Assembly (NCBI GenBank): GCA_001579985.1
Contig: LRSR01012920.1
Coordinates: 28,703-92,702 of the forward strand
Reading direction: 5' to 3'
Source: Hypsibius dujardini
Taxonomy: Eukaryota > Tardigrada > Eutardigrada > Parachela > Hypsibiidae
DNA: 64,000 bases
The notes beneath the pieces are model-generated. The model had not been told where the DNA came from. It did no database searches and saw only the letters and a list, made by a program, of their open reading frames with translations. The translations under genes were made by a program, and so were the position numbers. Below, piece by piece: positions 21,813 through 34,130 of the stretch. Positions within the stretch are counted from its first letter, which is position 1. Every line of letters begins with the position of its first letter.

Positions 21813-24800
21813 TCATTTATCGATTAGCAGTTGGACTAACCAGTGATACATCGCAATAAAGATTGCGAGAGTGGCAAGAAGGGCAGTGGAGATGGACACT
21901 GCTAAAGTGATCACCGCAGTTTTCGCTGAAAAACAGAATTAGACGTTGCCAATCTGCAAATACCATTTCTGAATGAACTAAAATTACACACAGCTGGGTG
22001 CTTTCATGTGAGTGCCTCGCTAATTGTTAGTGATGGCTGCAAGATGAAAAAAATTACGAATTCCTTCCTCAATCATTTTACTGAAAAGGGTCAATTTCAT
22101 GGCAAATACTGGGTTTGGATGACATTTTGGAAGCCCGAGTTTCACATTCAATTTAGGGCGTCGACCACACTGAAGTTAATCTGAAACTACCCTTCAAGTC
22201 ATAGATATGTTTTGGAAGTCTTTGTTCCATGAAACCAGTGACATCTGTTCCCTGCATCTGTGAACTAAATTTCACCACCGTGATTATACGATCAATTCAA
22301 ACCCCCTTCCATAATTTAGATGATAAGGTTTTCCCCCGCATTTTTTCAAAATACATCACGGGACGTCATCAGGACTCATCATCTCATTTGGATGTATATT
22401 CTTTACAAAACCCCTTATCAAAACGCTTAAGAAATCAGACGAATTTCGTCTGATTTACTAAATTTCGGAGTTATTTTGGATAGATACTCAAATTTTAAAC
22501 ATCCAAAACTCAGCGTTAAAGTTTACCTCGTACAGCAAGAAAGAAATTACCGAAAACATTAACAAATTTCTCATTTTGGGATGGGATAAACTTGATATGC
22601 CGTGCTTTTATTTCTTTTCTTTCTAGACTACTAGACACGGTAAACAGAAACGCTGCTTTTTGGGTGTACCGAAACTGCATGCCAATCGAAACTGTCCAAA
22701 ACGCAGTAAATTTAGCGACACTCGTCTAAATGTTTTTGAAAGAATGTCCCAATCGGAGAAGAGGACCTCATGACGACATATAACGTTTGTGTAAAAAAGT
22801 AGAAAGAACAAAAATTTGCAAATTAACTTTTATTTGATAAAAAATAGTGAGTGGACTTGTGAGCCTAAATATTCTGTGCCAACATGTTCGGCGACCTGTC
22901 ATGAATTTCAAAATAAAACAAAGCAGCGGGTTTCCCTTAAGTCTCTTGAAAATGCATTTTCAGTTACCTAAGCCCCCCAGGCAAAGCTCGCCGGTGTATC
23001 CGCAAAATGGCCGATTGACCGGTGGACCGTCTCTGCCGCGCCACACGGTTGAGAGTGCATGGGTCCTGACGGAATTTCCCGCCACTGAAAGGTACTCGTC
23101 AGATACCTGTAATTCATGTAAAAATGGTTGAAAAATGGTTTAACAATGCCATTTCAGAGGTAAAAAAGCTATCCCCGTTTATAATCGAAACGAGTACAAG
23201 AAAGTGTCTGACGGACCTCCATGAGCCCTGACGTAACGTTGAATTTCGAGATGTGAACGTCAGAGATTCTCATTCCTAAGTGGAACATAGATTCGCATAA
23301 TTTTGTTCGGATTGTTTAGTCACACTGTTGGAAATTTTCCAGTGACTTGACCTTTTCCTCTGGGATTATCCTTACCCTTAGGTCCTATATAGACTGGTCG
23401 AGACAACGGGTTAAACGTTCTGTTGAGAAACAGCTGTCGAAAGGTAATGCCATTTTGCACGTTCATGTCCAGAGGTGAAAGATCTCGTATAACCTAAAAA
23501 TTAATCGTTAAGCGTTACTTACTTAGATTCGCATGATTGTGGAATGAAAAAACAATTTCGCAAAAAAGAGAGCATTATCAAGTCAATTTTTTGAAGGATT
23601 AGCACGTGCCCTGCTTGGATCAAGTCTTGCAAATTCAGCTTCATGGACTTGAACAAGTTTTCTCCGATGCCGGTAAACTGTGAATCTATGCATTTATAGC
23701 AATACTTTACTACATAAACATAAAATGAGCAAGCCTTTTTCTCGAAACAAATATTTTTATTGTGAGGATCGTGGCTTATAAAAATCATAGTTCAACCAAA
23801 TAAATTTCAGAGTCCGATATTATAGTTAAAATATGTTTGAAAAAAAATTGTTAAGAATGCAGAATATTTATGAAATAGCGGTATAATTCTTTCTCTGTCA
23901 CGTAAATATTTCTTACTAGAAGCACATCATTATAGAATGACATTTATTAAGCAATCAAACATAAAAATGCGATAACTCACTTTCAGTAAGATGGTCATAA
24001 CTTCAAATGCAGAAACAGTTATGTCGTTCAGCTGGAAATAGCAGAAACAATAAACATCTGGAAACCGTCATGAGGAGCAGAGGTTTAATTATGGTCGTTA
24101 CAGACCGGAAGCAGGACCCCTCCTCCTATGACCAGGGGTTGGAGCAGAGGTTCATTTAGGGTCGTTACAGACCGGAAGCGGGATTCCTCACCATAGGACG
24201 AGGGGTTGGAGCAGATGCTCGTTACAGACCGGAACCCAGAATTCGGCCTCTTGTTCCTGATCATTTTGAAACTTGTGGAAGGGGGATTTGAATTTCAAGG
24301 CGTCGCCGGGATTTGAAGACAATTTCAAGAACATCAGTTATTCATAAAATTCGGGCGGTTCTTGAATGTTTTGAACTTCCCACTTGTATTCCTAATAGGA
24401 AGCTTATAATGAGCCTCAAAAACCCTCAAATGTGAACAAAAAACGTTTTTGAAAATGTTCTGAAATGACGAGGGCTCCTGGAAATCGAAACCCCAGATCC
24501 CCATAAGTTTCAAAACGATCAAGAACAAGAGGCCAAAATTTGGGTTCAATCTTCAATTTGGGTTCAATCTTCAATCAATTTGGGTTCAATCTTCAATTTG
24601 GGTTCAATCTACCGTAAGGGGTACATGTAACATGTAAAGACCCTATACGAGCCTCTGCAGTGTGGTATGTTTTTTTGACTCTTACCATTTCAATATTAGT
24701 GAGCGACTTATTGTAGCGCACTTCAGATACATTGCGTATGCTTTGCAAGACCTCATGGAGAGCTGCCCAATTCGGATTGGGATTATACACCAGCATCAGG

Positions 24801-27331
24801 CTTTGAAAGGCCGAATCTGCAGGCTATACATTTTACCGAGCAAATGAGTTTCCGTGGGTCAAAACATTTTAAAAAAGTTTTGGGGTGCGTCCTGTAAATA
24901 CCCGATGCGACCCATTTCTTATTTGCATGCCTTCCGTAGGGAGTAAAGGCGAACGTGGGGCAATAAAGATCTGGAAGTTAAGATATTGATGTACTTCATA
25001 ACGTAGGGGAAGTGTATTACCCCGGTTGTGGCATACTAACATAATCTCCCTCGGTCATTCCAAGACGCTCTGCGTTCATCTGCAATGTAAAAAAAGCTTA
25101 GGAAATTGAAGTTACTAACTAGCTAACTGAAAGAATCTATATTAATAACAAATGACTAAAAGAGTATTATTATTAGGAAAGTATTCTCAATATACATACC
25201 ATGAAGTCACGTAATCTTGGGTTCGTGGTGATAAGAAGTATGATGACTGTCGAGAGACAAATCATTAGTCAATAATTTTGTAGTTGAACATTCTTTCTGT
25301 GTTCTGTTACCTCGGCTCTGAGTTGCGGCATTGCGTAGAACACTGCTGTAAGCATCTAAATCGCCTTCTTTGATTTTCGGGTCAAAGTAATGGACATGTA
25401 AATTGTACTTGTCTTTCTGGCCACCCAAGACAGTGCGGAACCCTCGACACGCGGTAAAATAAAACACTCCCCGGTTGGGGATTTTCAGATTTGGATCCTC
25501 GCAAATGAGGCTGATTGTGGTCCAGGAAAACCGATCCAACAGAAACATCATCACCCGGATCAGGCTCACTTGTTCGGATGAGGCAAAGGTCACGACGGTG
25601 GGATATCGCTGTGCGTTTGATAAAGACTGGTCAATCGCAACCCTAGCAAATGAAGAGTACATTTTGCAAAAATATTTAATAATTAAATACGTTATGCGTG
25701 AGCCAATTAATTATGGCATTTTTAGACACTTACGTTGCAAGAAGAGGCACATTCCATTCTATGAAAGATGATACGAATTACGCCGAGCTACCAGGACTAT
25801 TCAATGTGTACCACTAATTAATCTCAAAAGACCGTTTTGAAACGCTGAAAAAAATTGATGTACCTAATATAGCATTTAGACTAGCTTGAAGTGGTAAACC
25901 AACTAAACAAAATGATCTGTAACTATTTTTTTTTGAGTTTTTATTATTTAATGGAGTAATTGGTATTATTTTTGTTTTATGCGTTTATAATTGGAAATCA
26001 ATATAGTCCCACCCTTTCCACCCATTCATTATAGTCCCATCCTTTTCCCGCCCTTTTCACTATGGTCTCAACCTTTTAATTTTGTAATCGAAATACAATA
26101 AAAATTACTTTCAAGACGTTACTAGGATACTTAGTTATTCATAAGATATTTTACTGATTGATGGAATGATTGAAATCCAAGAGCCAAACAATCTCCAATA
26201 GTTTACTAGTACTCTGGCTGTAGTATAGAGACAAAATGAGTGAGAGTGGCAGCTCCGTCGCAGATTATGGGGACCACTCAGATGACAATGAAGTTATTTC
26301 CGACTCGGAACAGACAGGCTCACAAGAAGCGGAGCAGCTTTACCAACCAAAGATATTGGCAGCGAAAGATCTCAAGAACCGGTAGGCTTCATATCCTGAT
26401 TCGGAAGAGGCCAGATAACGAGTGGACCATTATCAAGGCGGATATCCTGATCGATTCTAATGAAACCGCCATAATTAGAAAATTTTGAGTTTCTATTTTA
26501 TAAATGTGTAATTAATATCATTATTATAATAATTATTATTATTATTTATGTTATATGAGTTTATAAATTACTGTGTAAATACGCAAATTCAAGCTTCAGT
26601 TACTTAAGATTTACCTGAAATTTTTGTGACTTTTGTGACTTTTGTGATTTGGTCACTTTATATTTGAATATGGCTCTCCGGAAAAAAAGAATGCTTTAAC
26701 CTAACGTCTTACCTCTTGCGAAGTCTCCTAATGTCATCACCTCAAGACTGCATCCTGTGGGTTATCAAACGACGTTTAGAAATTATATCTTACCACAAAG
26801 AAGGATGTTGTATTACAACGTGATCAAAATTAAAATTGTATTCAACGTCATTACAATCAAAAAACTTAAAACCTAAAACTTTATCAAACAACGCTCGAAA
26901 ATTTGAAGAAGAATTTTGTATCACAACGTGATTAAAATTAAAATGCTTGAAACTTAAAACTGTCAGTTAAAAAACTTAGAAAGCATAAAATATATTATTG
27001 TCATACCAGGACTGATGAGAACGTTAAAGTCGAAACGATGCTCATCCAAAATGTTGGATATCTCGACCGCCACAAACGGGATGATCTCCGCTGCTTCCAA
27101 GCAGCTAAATGCCCCTGGTCTATAAACAGTTTGCCTAGTGACATTTTGCAGAAGACTCGGAAATAGCCCCACTTCTCGGGAGAATGCAACATCATAACCC
27201 GGACTTTGGGCAACGTAACCCATTGTATGGCTATCCCCAATAATGACTGTAATAACATGAACGGCTTTGGAGAAACCGCTCCTCAATACAATCAAAATCA
27301 GTAATGCCCGTAGACCGATTTGTCGGACCAT
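21813..27331 (-). CDS. Gene A': type I receptor, right-arm copy of gene A
   Basis: Exons on the minus strand: 27331-27007, 26754-26713, 25758-25734, 25642-25311, 25246-25200, 25079-25041, 24970-24902, 24823-24686, 24031-23981, 23493-23376, 23275-23217, 23106-22968, 21925-21813. Exon lengths are identical to gene A and the sum is again 1,497 bp (498 residues) with no stop. The first 122-codon frame differs from A at only three residues; exon 4 shows a handful, for example KIPNRGVF against KVPDGGVY. All motifs of the ligand-binding fold, the Cys loop before the membrane and the single TM helix are kept. Both copies are intact and could be expressed. Intron 2 is longer than in A because A lost a segment with an acidic ORF. 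Confidence 0.85.
26236..26385 (+). other. Acidic Ser/Asp-rich ORF fragment in A' intron 2
   Basis: Plus-strand ORF of 49 codons (MSESGSSVADYGD, EVISDSEQTGSQE, YQPKILAAKDLKN), followed by TAG within a GT-rich context. Acidic serine-rich starts of this kind are found in several DDE transposases such as piggyBac, but nothing diagnostic is present. The left arm keeps only its first codons (minus strand near 3,030-2,990), so this was inserted or present before duplication and then lost in A. Confidence 0.3.
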
Positions 27332-27529
27332 AATTGTTTCGGAAATAATTTAAAACTGATGAAGAGTGAAGGATAGAACGAGATCTTCGCAATGATTCCA
27401 ATTGCTGTATTGCTGCTCTCAAATTGCTGGCGCACAAAAATTGGACAGACCTTAGCCACTCATATCCACTAAGCCTGCGAGAATATGTGTCTCGAATACT
27501 AAAATTGGAAAATGCTTCGCTCACCATAG

Positions 27530-27687
27530 CAGGCAAACGCGGCGGGTTGAATCGCTAGATGGGTTGAGTCGATCGGGTGGTGTAGGGCGTCACAACTGTA
27601 AATTGTAAACAGCATGTTTAATTTACAGTCGCTTACACTTGTGGCGCCCTCCGCCACCCGACCGATTCAACCCGCCGCGTCTGCCTG
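27530..27687. mobile_element. Right-arm copy of the palindromic MITE
   Basis: Inverted counterpart of 1,909-2,066 with the same CAGGCARACGC ends and a hairpin-forming interior. It sits just upstream of the A' start, in the same relation as in gene A. Confidence 0.6.
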
Positions 27688-27963
27688 GTACTAGCAGATC
27701 AAGAAAGAAAACTAAATGCGACTATTAACGTGTGAGATGAGGGGCTTTACTGACAAGATGGCGGGCAAAATTTTTGCCTGAAAACCTATTCTCCAAATAA
27801 AATTTAGAAAATATTACTTGCCGGGACAAGACCTTGTTCAACTGCAAAAGATTTAGAAATTTGGACAATCAGTGGAAGATACCAGTATTGCAACAATGCC
27901 TACTTCTGAAATGTGTTTTCCTAACTTTTTTTGAATCTCTCAAACTCAAAATTTAATTGTTAA

Positions 27964-28170
27964 CCGATTGGCATTAGCCAAGAATCTAGATAACAGTTGC
28001 AATGCTCTGTTAACGCAACGTCTTAGGGCGTTTTCAAACCGCGTATCCAATGCTCAAACTGTCCCCAATGATGACCGTAATAGTCTGTGAACATTCCTGC
28101 ATAACACATTGTTGTACAGGCACAGTCCGTGTCTCAGAAAAATAATGAGCTTCAGCTGAAGAAGACGCAT
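27964..28170 (-). pseudogene. Decayed type I receptor exon 1 (right arm)
   Basis: Minus-strand counterpart of 1,435-1,650: ITVIIGDSLSIGYAV followed by a stop codon. Here the interior of the frame is closer to the ancestral ITVIIGD than in the left arm. Only this exon is present. Confidence 0.6.
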
Positions 28171-28212
28171 TTTTCAGCCGTCAAGTTTGCGTGATGCTCA
28201 TATTACATGTAC

Positions 28213-28330
28213 CAAGTAAACGCGGTGGGTTGAATCGCTACATGGATTGAATCGGTCGGGTGGCGGAGGGCGCCACAAATGTAAATTGTAAACAGCACTC
28301 ATTGAGCTTCACACACACCGTTCTTTACAA
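28213..28330. mobile_element. Half copy of the CAGGCARACGC MITE
   Basis: 'aacgcggtgggttgaatcg', 'ggtcgggtggcggaggg' and 'gccacaaatgtaaattg' match the first half of the palindromic element. The second inverted end is missing. It interrupts the homology between the two arms, which resumes at about 28,350. Confidence 0.45.
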
Positions 28331-28754
28331 TTTACACATAGATTTCAAGCTTTGATCTGGGCATTGATTTGCATATGCTCAGGCATACAGCCACATTAGC
28401 AGCAGGTCAAAAACTGCGACATCGAAGATCGAAGTTTCAAGCTTTAACATGAGCATCGATTTGCATATTTCGGGTATTTCACTCGTTTTCGGGTAATGTC
28501 AGGAGGTCGTAATTATTGTGATGTGAGCTGCAATCTCTTCGACGACCGGTTGTACTTAAAAATGTTTGTGACGACCAGATTAACAGGCTGTATAAAGGAT
28601 TGATCGAAATGTGTGTGCCAATACATGTCGCAGTCAAGAGTAAACCGAAAAAATAATAATTCACAATTGTTCTGCTTGCAAAGTATTTTAAGAAGGGAAT
28701 AAGGGATGCCTTGCGCAGCGATAATCATATGCAGTGGCGGATTGACCGTTGGGC

Positions 28755-28840
28755 NNNNNNNNNNNNNNNNNNNNNNNNNNNNNNNNNNNNNNNNNNNNNN
28801 NNNNNNNNNNNNNNNNNNNNNNNNNNNNNNNNNNNNNNNN
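28755..28840. other. Assembly gap (run of N)
   Basis: Eighty-six unresolved bases. The left flank is 'gcagtggcggattgaccgtt', an end of the CAGTGGCGGATT element, whose homopolymer-rich core probably caused the gap. The gap cuts the kinase-homology remnant of B2. Confidence 0.95.
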
Positions 28841-29104
28841 ACTGTCTCGGTCTACATATACGTTCCGAATGGCCGAGAGGATACTGACTGGGAAATTTCT
28901 CATTTTGCTGTTTCATTACATCCAGCCGCGACAAACAATTGCTAAATACCGGCACAGCTATTATTAAAAAGTTGAAATTTGTGAGACAGTTCGGAACGTT
29001 GAACACTTTGAAAAGTGTCCAGTTTGGAGCGGGTGATGGCCGAGACTAGGCGCATTTCTTCGAGGAGCCACCAGACAGATTCGTCCATATGCTGGTGAGA
29101 GAAC
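28841..29104 (-). pseudogene. Kinase-homology-like remnant downstream of B2
   Basis: Minus-strand frame SHQHMDESVWWLLEEMRLVSAIT then FQSVQ, after which an extra base shifts the frame to NFNFLIIAVPVFSNCL. The same extra base is found in B3 but not in B1, so B2 and B3 share this lesion. The remnant runs into the N gap. The GATAG|G acceptor that would follow a 74-nt intron is retained at 29,104. Confidence 0.45.
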
Positions 29105-29174
29105 CTATCGGCAGAAGTTGCGAGTCGTAGTACTGAAATTTGAATTCCTTCTAACAACGCTTGTTCAATTATTA

Positions 29175-32100
29175 TTACCAGAAAATTCCAGTTCCAAATA
29201 TGAAACTGACGAGAACAATAACAACAGCAGCGACTGTTGCGACAACTGATTTTTCTGAAATAGCGAAACAATTGACGATGTAACATTTCTTTCCCTCACA
29301 AAATGACACATCATAAACTTACCTAAGTTGCCGATGCAGCGGTCACCGCGGAATCCGCAAACGGGTCGGTTTGCGGGGGGACCGTTTTGACTACGCCAGA
29401 TTAAATTCTGCTGTGACGTTTGCCGAAACGTATCGGAAACTAATTTATATTGCCATACGATCTAAACAAAATCAGCAATATTATTGGTATTCTACGCAAA
29501 GGCTAAATAATGCGAGCTGTTGTAATCGAATAGTGCTTTGAATCATTGGCGAATTAAGATCGGCCTGGAGAGTATGGTAAGTTTGCTGGAGGGGGTGACA
29601 ACCCCCCCCCCCGCCGGGCAAAGGATGCAAGTTTCAACATGTAAGAATTCTGAAACTTATGGCCCCCTCCGCTTTCTTCCCCCTCGCCTGGAGGGGGGGG
29701 GGCAACGATCCGGTCGGCCCAACGATCAATCCACCACCGTTTTGAATTGTAAGATAATTCGCATACTTCCATCTCTCCATTAGTGGCATTCATTCTGTAC
29801 AAATCCACATCACATATTCGCATTCCTGAAATTAGTTACAGACATTTTTTATGTTTATAAAAGAATGAGAGCTTGATGAATCTGTTGTTCAGGTAGTTGA
29901 CCATCAGATTATGGGCTGTACCTTTCGGTCCGATGAAAACTGATCGCGAATCGAGTTCGAAGGTTCGGTTCAAAAAGTATTTACGAAAGTTCGTGCCAGT
30001 CATGGCTTCCAATTGTCTGGATGAAAACTGAGATAAAACCTGCAGAAAATCGATTTCAATGACGCATAGTTTAAGGTTTCAGAGCTTTAGGTTATTATCG
30101 TGGTTTCAATCATTCATTCATTTTCTTGAATGGTTTTACATGCGGATCTTCACCTCGGTAACACTTCCCATCACTTCGACTGCGGAAACCGTTATATCGT
30201 TGACCTGTCAAGTGAGAAAGCACAAATTGTTACAATAAAGTTTAGTTTCAAAAAAAAACAAATAAGCTGAATAATCTTCTGTTCATTCGTGTTAGAGGAA
30301 CGTGGGGCTTGCTGCTTGGATATTGTGCGGCTTCGCGGAAACAAGAATCGCAAGGAGGAGTATCAGGTTGTTAACTTATTTTATAAATTTTAGCAAAAAA
30401 CGTATGTGCGGTTAATCAAACATGAAGAAAAAAGAAAACAATTTCACAAAGACTGCAAAAACGTTTCCAGACCTAATAATTGCTTTTTGTTTGTCCCCTT
30501 ACATGACAAAACGAATTCCATTAAAAAAATGCTATTAGAAGGAAAAATCCAGAGTTACTGATTAAGGGATTGACTTTAGGAATTATACTTGCTCAATACT
30601 TAAAACATTATTAACGTACGGCGAACTCTATCGGCTGTTTTCCCAATCACTGATTAAACGATCACATGATGTCAGAAAGGGCTTCTAAGTCGAAGTGGCC
30701 GATAAATTAGTTAAAGTTTACGAATTCGACAAGAGCCTTTTAAGTGGCATTTAAGAAAAGATAAAAAACCTTGACCGTGTAATTAAAGCTCACCGAACAA
30801 CCACTTACAGAATTTTCGACTGTCAGCGTGCGATTGTACTCAGTCTGTGACTGGTTGCGAATCTCATTCATTAGTGCGGTAAGCACGTTCCATCGAGGAA
30901 TGGGATTGCTGACTGTTATGAGGCTTTGAAAAGCGGTGAAGGCTTGCTGGAAAAATAAAATCAACTGGTTAGATTTTTAACAGAACGCGCACAAATTTGG
31001 TTGTTATCATTTTCTCACGCGTACATCGTCCGACGTGACATTGAACTGCCATTGCAATGCCCCTCCCATGGGAACAGCGGGTGAGCGTGGTGCGATGAAG
31101 ATCTAGGGACGCACATGTGCGGTTAAAATTACGTCGAACGTGTAACCCAACAAAGTTTTATTATTTCTTTCTAACTGAGATAAGCAGTCTGGTACTAACA
31201 TAATCTCCGCTGGTCATTTTGAGCCTGTCTGCTGTGACCTATAAGAAAAAAAATTCAGTTGAATGGTACAACAAGTTCCCCCATGAATTTAGAGTTATAA
31301 TTAAGGTTGATAATTCAAAAGATAATAGCGACAATTGTATCAAACAAGTTATCAATCTGGGAGCTCTTTCTCAAGGCATTAATGAAGCCACTGCACGTGG
31401 TGATATAAAATAGCGTGTTATCCCCTCGGTTGAGATTCACGTCTTCGCACAGCAGACTAACGGTCGACCATGAATATCGCTCGAATAAGGCTAGCGTAGC
31501 TCGTACTAGACTTAATTGGTCAGACGATGGGAAGGTCACAACCGTGGGGAACCGTTGGGTTCGTCAGTGACAAATCCACCGCTAAGCTGAAAATAATCTT
31601 TTATGTTTTTTCAAGATTAAAGGTTTACAGCGTTTAAGTTTCAGTGACTCACACTGCCATCAAGGGAACGTCCCATTCTGTGGATGAAACGAGAGCCAAG
31701 TACTCAACTCATGCCACTAAGAAAAACATTTCTGGATTTAATGGTTGCCCCTTTCTATTTACCTCTAGCAAAATCGCTTAAAGCGATGACTTCGAGGCTG
31801 CATCCTAAATTTGAAACAATTCATGTGGTTATACTCACACGTCAGCAAGGAGCAGCACGAGATGGCACAGACAAAACAATTAGCCGATTAGCCCGTTTTT
31901 ATATTCAGCTAAAACTTAGTGACAAAGAATGTTCAGTGTGCTCTGTTTGTGATTAAGATTTTAAATTTAGTTCTAATGAAACCAGATGAATAATTTCAAA
32001 AAGTTCAATTTTTTTCCAGGTAAAACCTGTAGTGACTGAAAATTTTAGTTCAATTTTTTTCATAAGAAAGTAAGGCTCTAAATAATTGGTCAAAGAAATT

Positions 32101-32680
32101 TTAATTCGGTTTCGGTTTAGTTTTTTGTTAAGTTTTGCCATTCCAATCTTTGATCAATGCGCAAATAAGAAAATGTATTTTAAAACAAATTCCCAACAAA
32201 TTATGGAAGGGTTTGAAAGCAGCCCCTCGAAACTTTTGAAACATCACAATCGACAAGGTGAATTGGTGGAGAATCCGAAGCCCATGCAAGTTCAAATATT
32301 TGAGTTTCGAAATGGTGTTTAATTTCAGCTAACAACTTTCACAGCCCACCTGGACTTATGAGAACTGTAAAGTCCCGTGGATTATCACGTATCAGCTGGT
32401 CCACCTCCATGGCCAATATCGGCATCAATGCAGCGGCCTCAGGACATGAGTAGTTACCGGGTTTATAAACGGATAATCGCCTGACTTGGCTCAAAGTAGT
32501 CGGGAACATCCTCAATGCCCGAGCCAAGGCCACGTCATATGCTGGACTCTGTGCGTAGTAGCCGTAGATGGGGTTGTCCCCAATGATGACCGATATAATA
32601 GTCACACCTCGACGGTCATAACCCTCGATGCCGGAAATAGTCAAGTGTATACAGATCACGCAGTTCAAGAGCCTATACAT
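29175..32680 (-). pseudogene. B2: type II receptor pseudogene
   Basis: Minus-strand exons: 32680-32350, 31804-31763, 31677-31653, 31586 to about 31346 (exon 4, truncated), none for exon 5, then 31238-31200, 31102-31025, 30946-30809, 30204-30154, 30039-29922, 29825-29767, 29461-29323, 29254-29175. Exon 4 has lost two bases near 31,553 (GACGAACCCAACGG against GACGAACACTCAACGG), and its 3' end plus exon 5 are deleted: text jumps from SQIDNL into intron 5 sequence. The ancestral start ATG is ACG, followed by TAA; a new ATG eight codons on (MYRLLN) still leaves a signal peptide. Exons 6 to 13 are otherwise open. The deletion makes a functional product unlikely. Confidence 0.8.
29538..29760. mobile_element. 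CAGTGGCGGATT-type element in B2 intron 11
   Basis: 'attggcgaattaagatcgg' at one side and 'caacgatcaatccaccacc' at the other form degenerate inverted ends. Between them are a run of C (29,602-29,614), a run of G near 29,692-29,702 and 'ggccccctccgc'. No ORF of note. hAT-like by its termini only; target duplications are not clear. Confidence 0.45.
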
Positions 32681-32989
32681 TATACAAGATGTGGCTTATT
32701 TCGTATTGGAATCTTCAAAAAAATAGGGACTGAATTCCTAAATTTTAGCAAAGATTCTGCGCCGTGTGTTAATGTGTTAGCGTGCTTATATCGTTTCAGA
32801 AACAGTTGATCCGCACGTAAAGTTTTGCGAAGCTATGTTGTAGGCGGCATCATGAAGCGTGCTTTAAGTAAAATTGAGCATTAGCGCGCGTTACATGTGA
32901 TCACATGATTGACATGATTGGATTGTTCCGTATGAGTATTTAGCCTTTGAGAAATGTGCTCGCATCTGGTTGATATACCTACTCCGAAT

Positions 32990-34130
32990 TGTGGTTTTAC
33001 ACCTGAAAATGGAGTACAAACAGGGTGGGGAACTTATAGCCTAAGGCAGAGAGTGTCCAAATTTTCCATTTGATCCAAGCTGACCTCAATTCCCTACTGT
33101 TCGTGCGTATGTACAGTACACATTACACCTACCTTTAAAGGTAGGTTCAATGCTGAAGGCTTAATTCCGAACAGGGGAACTGCTAGGTGACTCGTACATA
33201 TGCGCCTCATTTACGAGAATTAAGTCGTTTTGTTTGTCTGCGTACCCAACTATCTGTCTATTTGGCTCTTTCTGTCTGCCAGCTTGTCTGCTAGTCTCTT
33301 TGTTTGTTAGCTTGCTTGTCTGCTTGATGGGCTGTGCGTCTGTTTGTCTGAACAGCTGTTTGTCTATCTGTTGTTTGTCTGTTTATCAATCAGTCTGATT
33401 ATCTGTTAGTTTATTCTGTCTGTCTGTCTACCTAAGTGTCTGTCTTGGGGCCTCCTTTCTTGCTCGACCCGAAGCAGCTGTAGTTTTTAACCAATTTTTT
33501 ACAGTTTCGCCTGTCCCCCGCCCCAAACAATTGTTATTGAGGGCTCGTGCATGGGACATGTCTGGTCAATACTTGCTTCTATAGTTGATGAAGATATTGG
33601 GCGGTATAGTCGCAGTCCGTCCACAAGCACTTTAACGGTCTCTCATCGTACAGTCCGATTCACATGTCGCGCACATTCAGCTTGCAACCTTAATCACATA
33701 GATCTAACTGTAAGGTTTGGCACGAAGATCCGCAGAAACGTTTATCCGGTAGAACGCATAGGAGCAATTAGGTGCTTGATAAGCATAGTGGCGGACACCT
33801 GAAACAACCCAATAAAACAAGGTAATAACGAATTCAGGGAACCTGTTATTTCGGCACAATAGGAGCATCCCTTCAAGCTACAGGCGTGAGGCTTCTCTCT
33901 TGAATTGCGATTACTATGAAACCACCGGCTCCAAAGGGTAATTGTGCCTAATATGGTATGTTAGTCAAGTTTCACGTCTTACCTGAGTAAATATTTTCAT
34001 GAGTTTTTACGTGAGCCTCTGACGGAACCTGAACGCGCATTCAGGATAATTGCAAGCAAACGGCTTCACACCTTCAGAGAAATAACAAATTGACATTTAC
34101 TAAAACAATGATTTAACAAAGCAAATGACG
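32990..34130. repeat. Repeat block R4, R3 and R1 with CTGT/TTTG-rich tract
   Basis: 33,222-33,445 is a degenerate polypyrimidine tract of tctgtttgtctg units. R4 follows (33,450-33,700), then R3 (33,720-33,800) and R1 (33,830-34,120). The same order of parts appears, in other orientations, at 57,770-56,885. No protein-coding gene is visible. Confidence 0.55.

Noticed and set aside
25475-25771. Plus-strand ORF of 98 codons over A' exon 4 (mirror 3,485-3,751)
   Set aside because: Shadow of the conserved exon 4 on the opposite strand.
28688-29006. ORFs running through the N gap
   Set aside because: Reading frames across unresolved bases are not evidence; only the flanks were used.
33222-33445. 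Coding sequence in the polypyrimidine tract
   Set aside because: Low-complexity tctgtttg units; any open frame is composition-driven.
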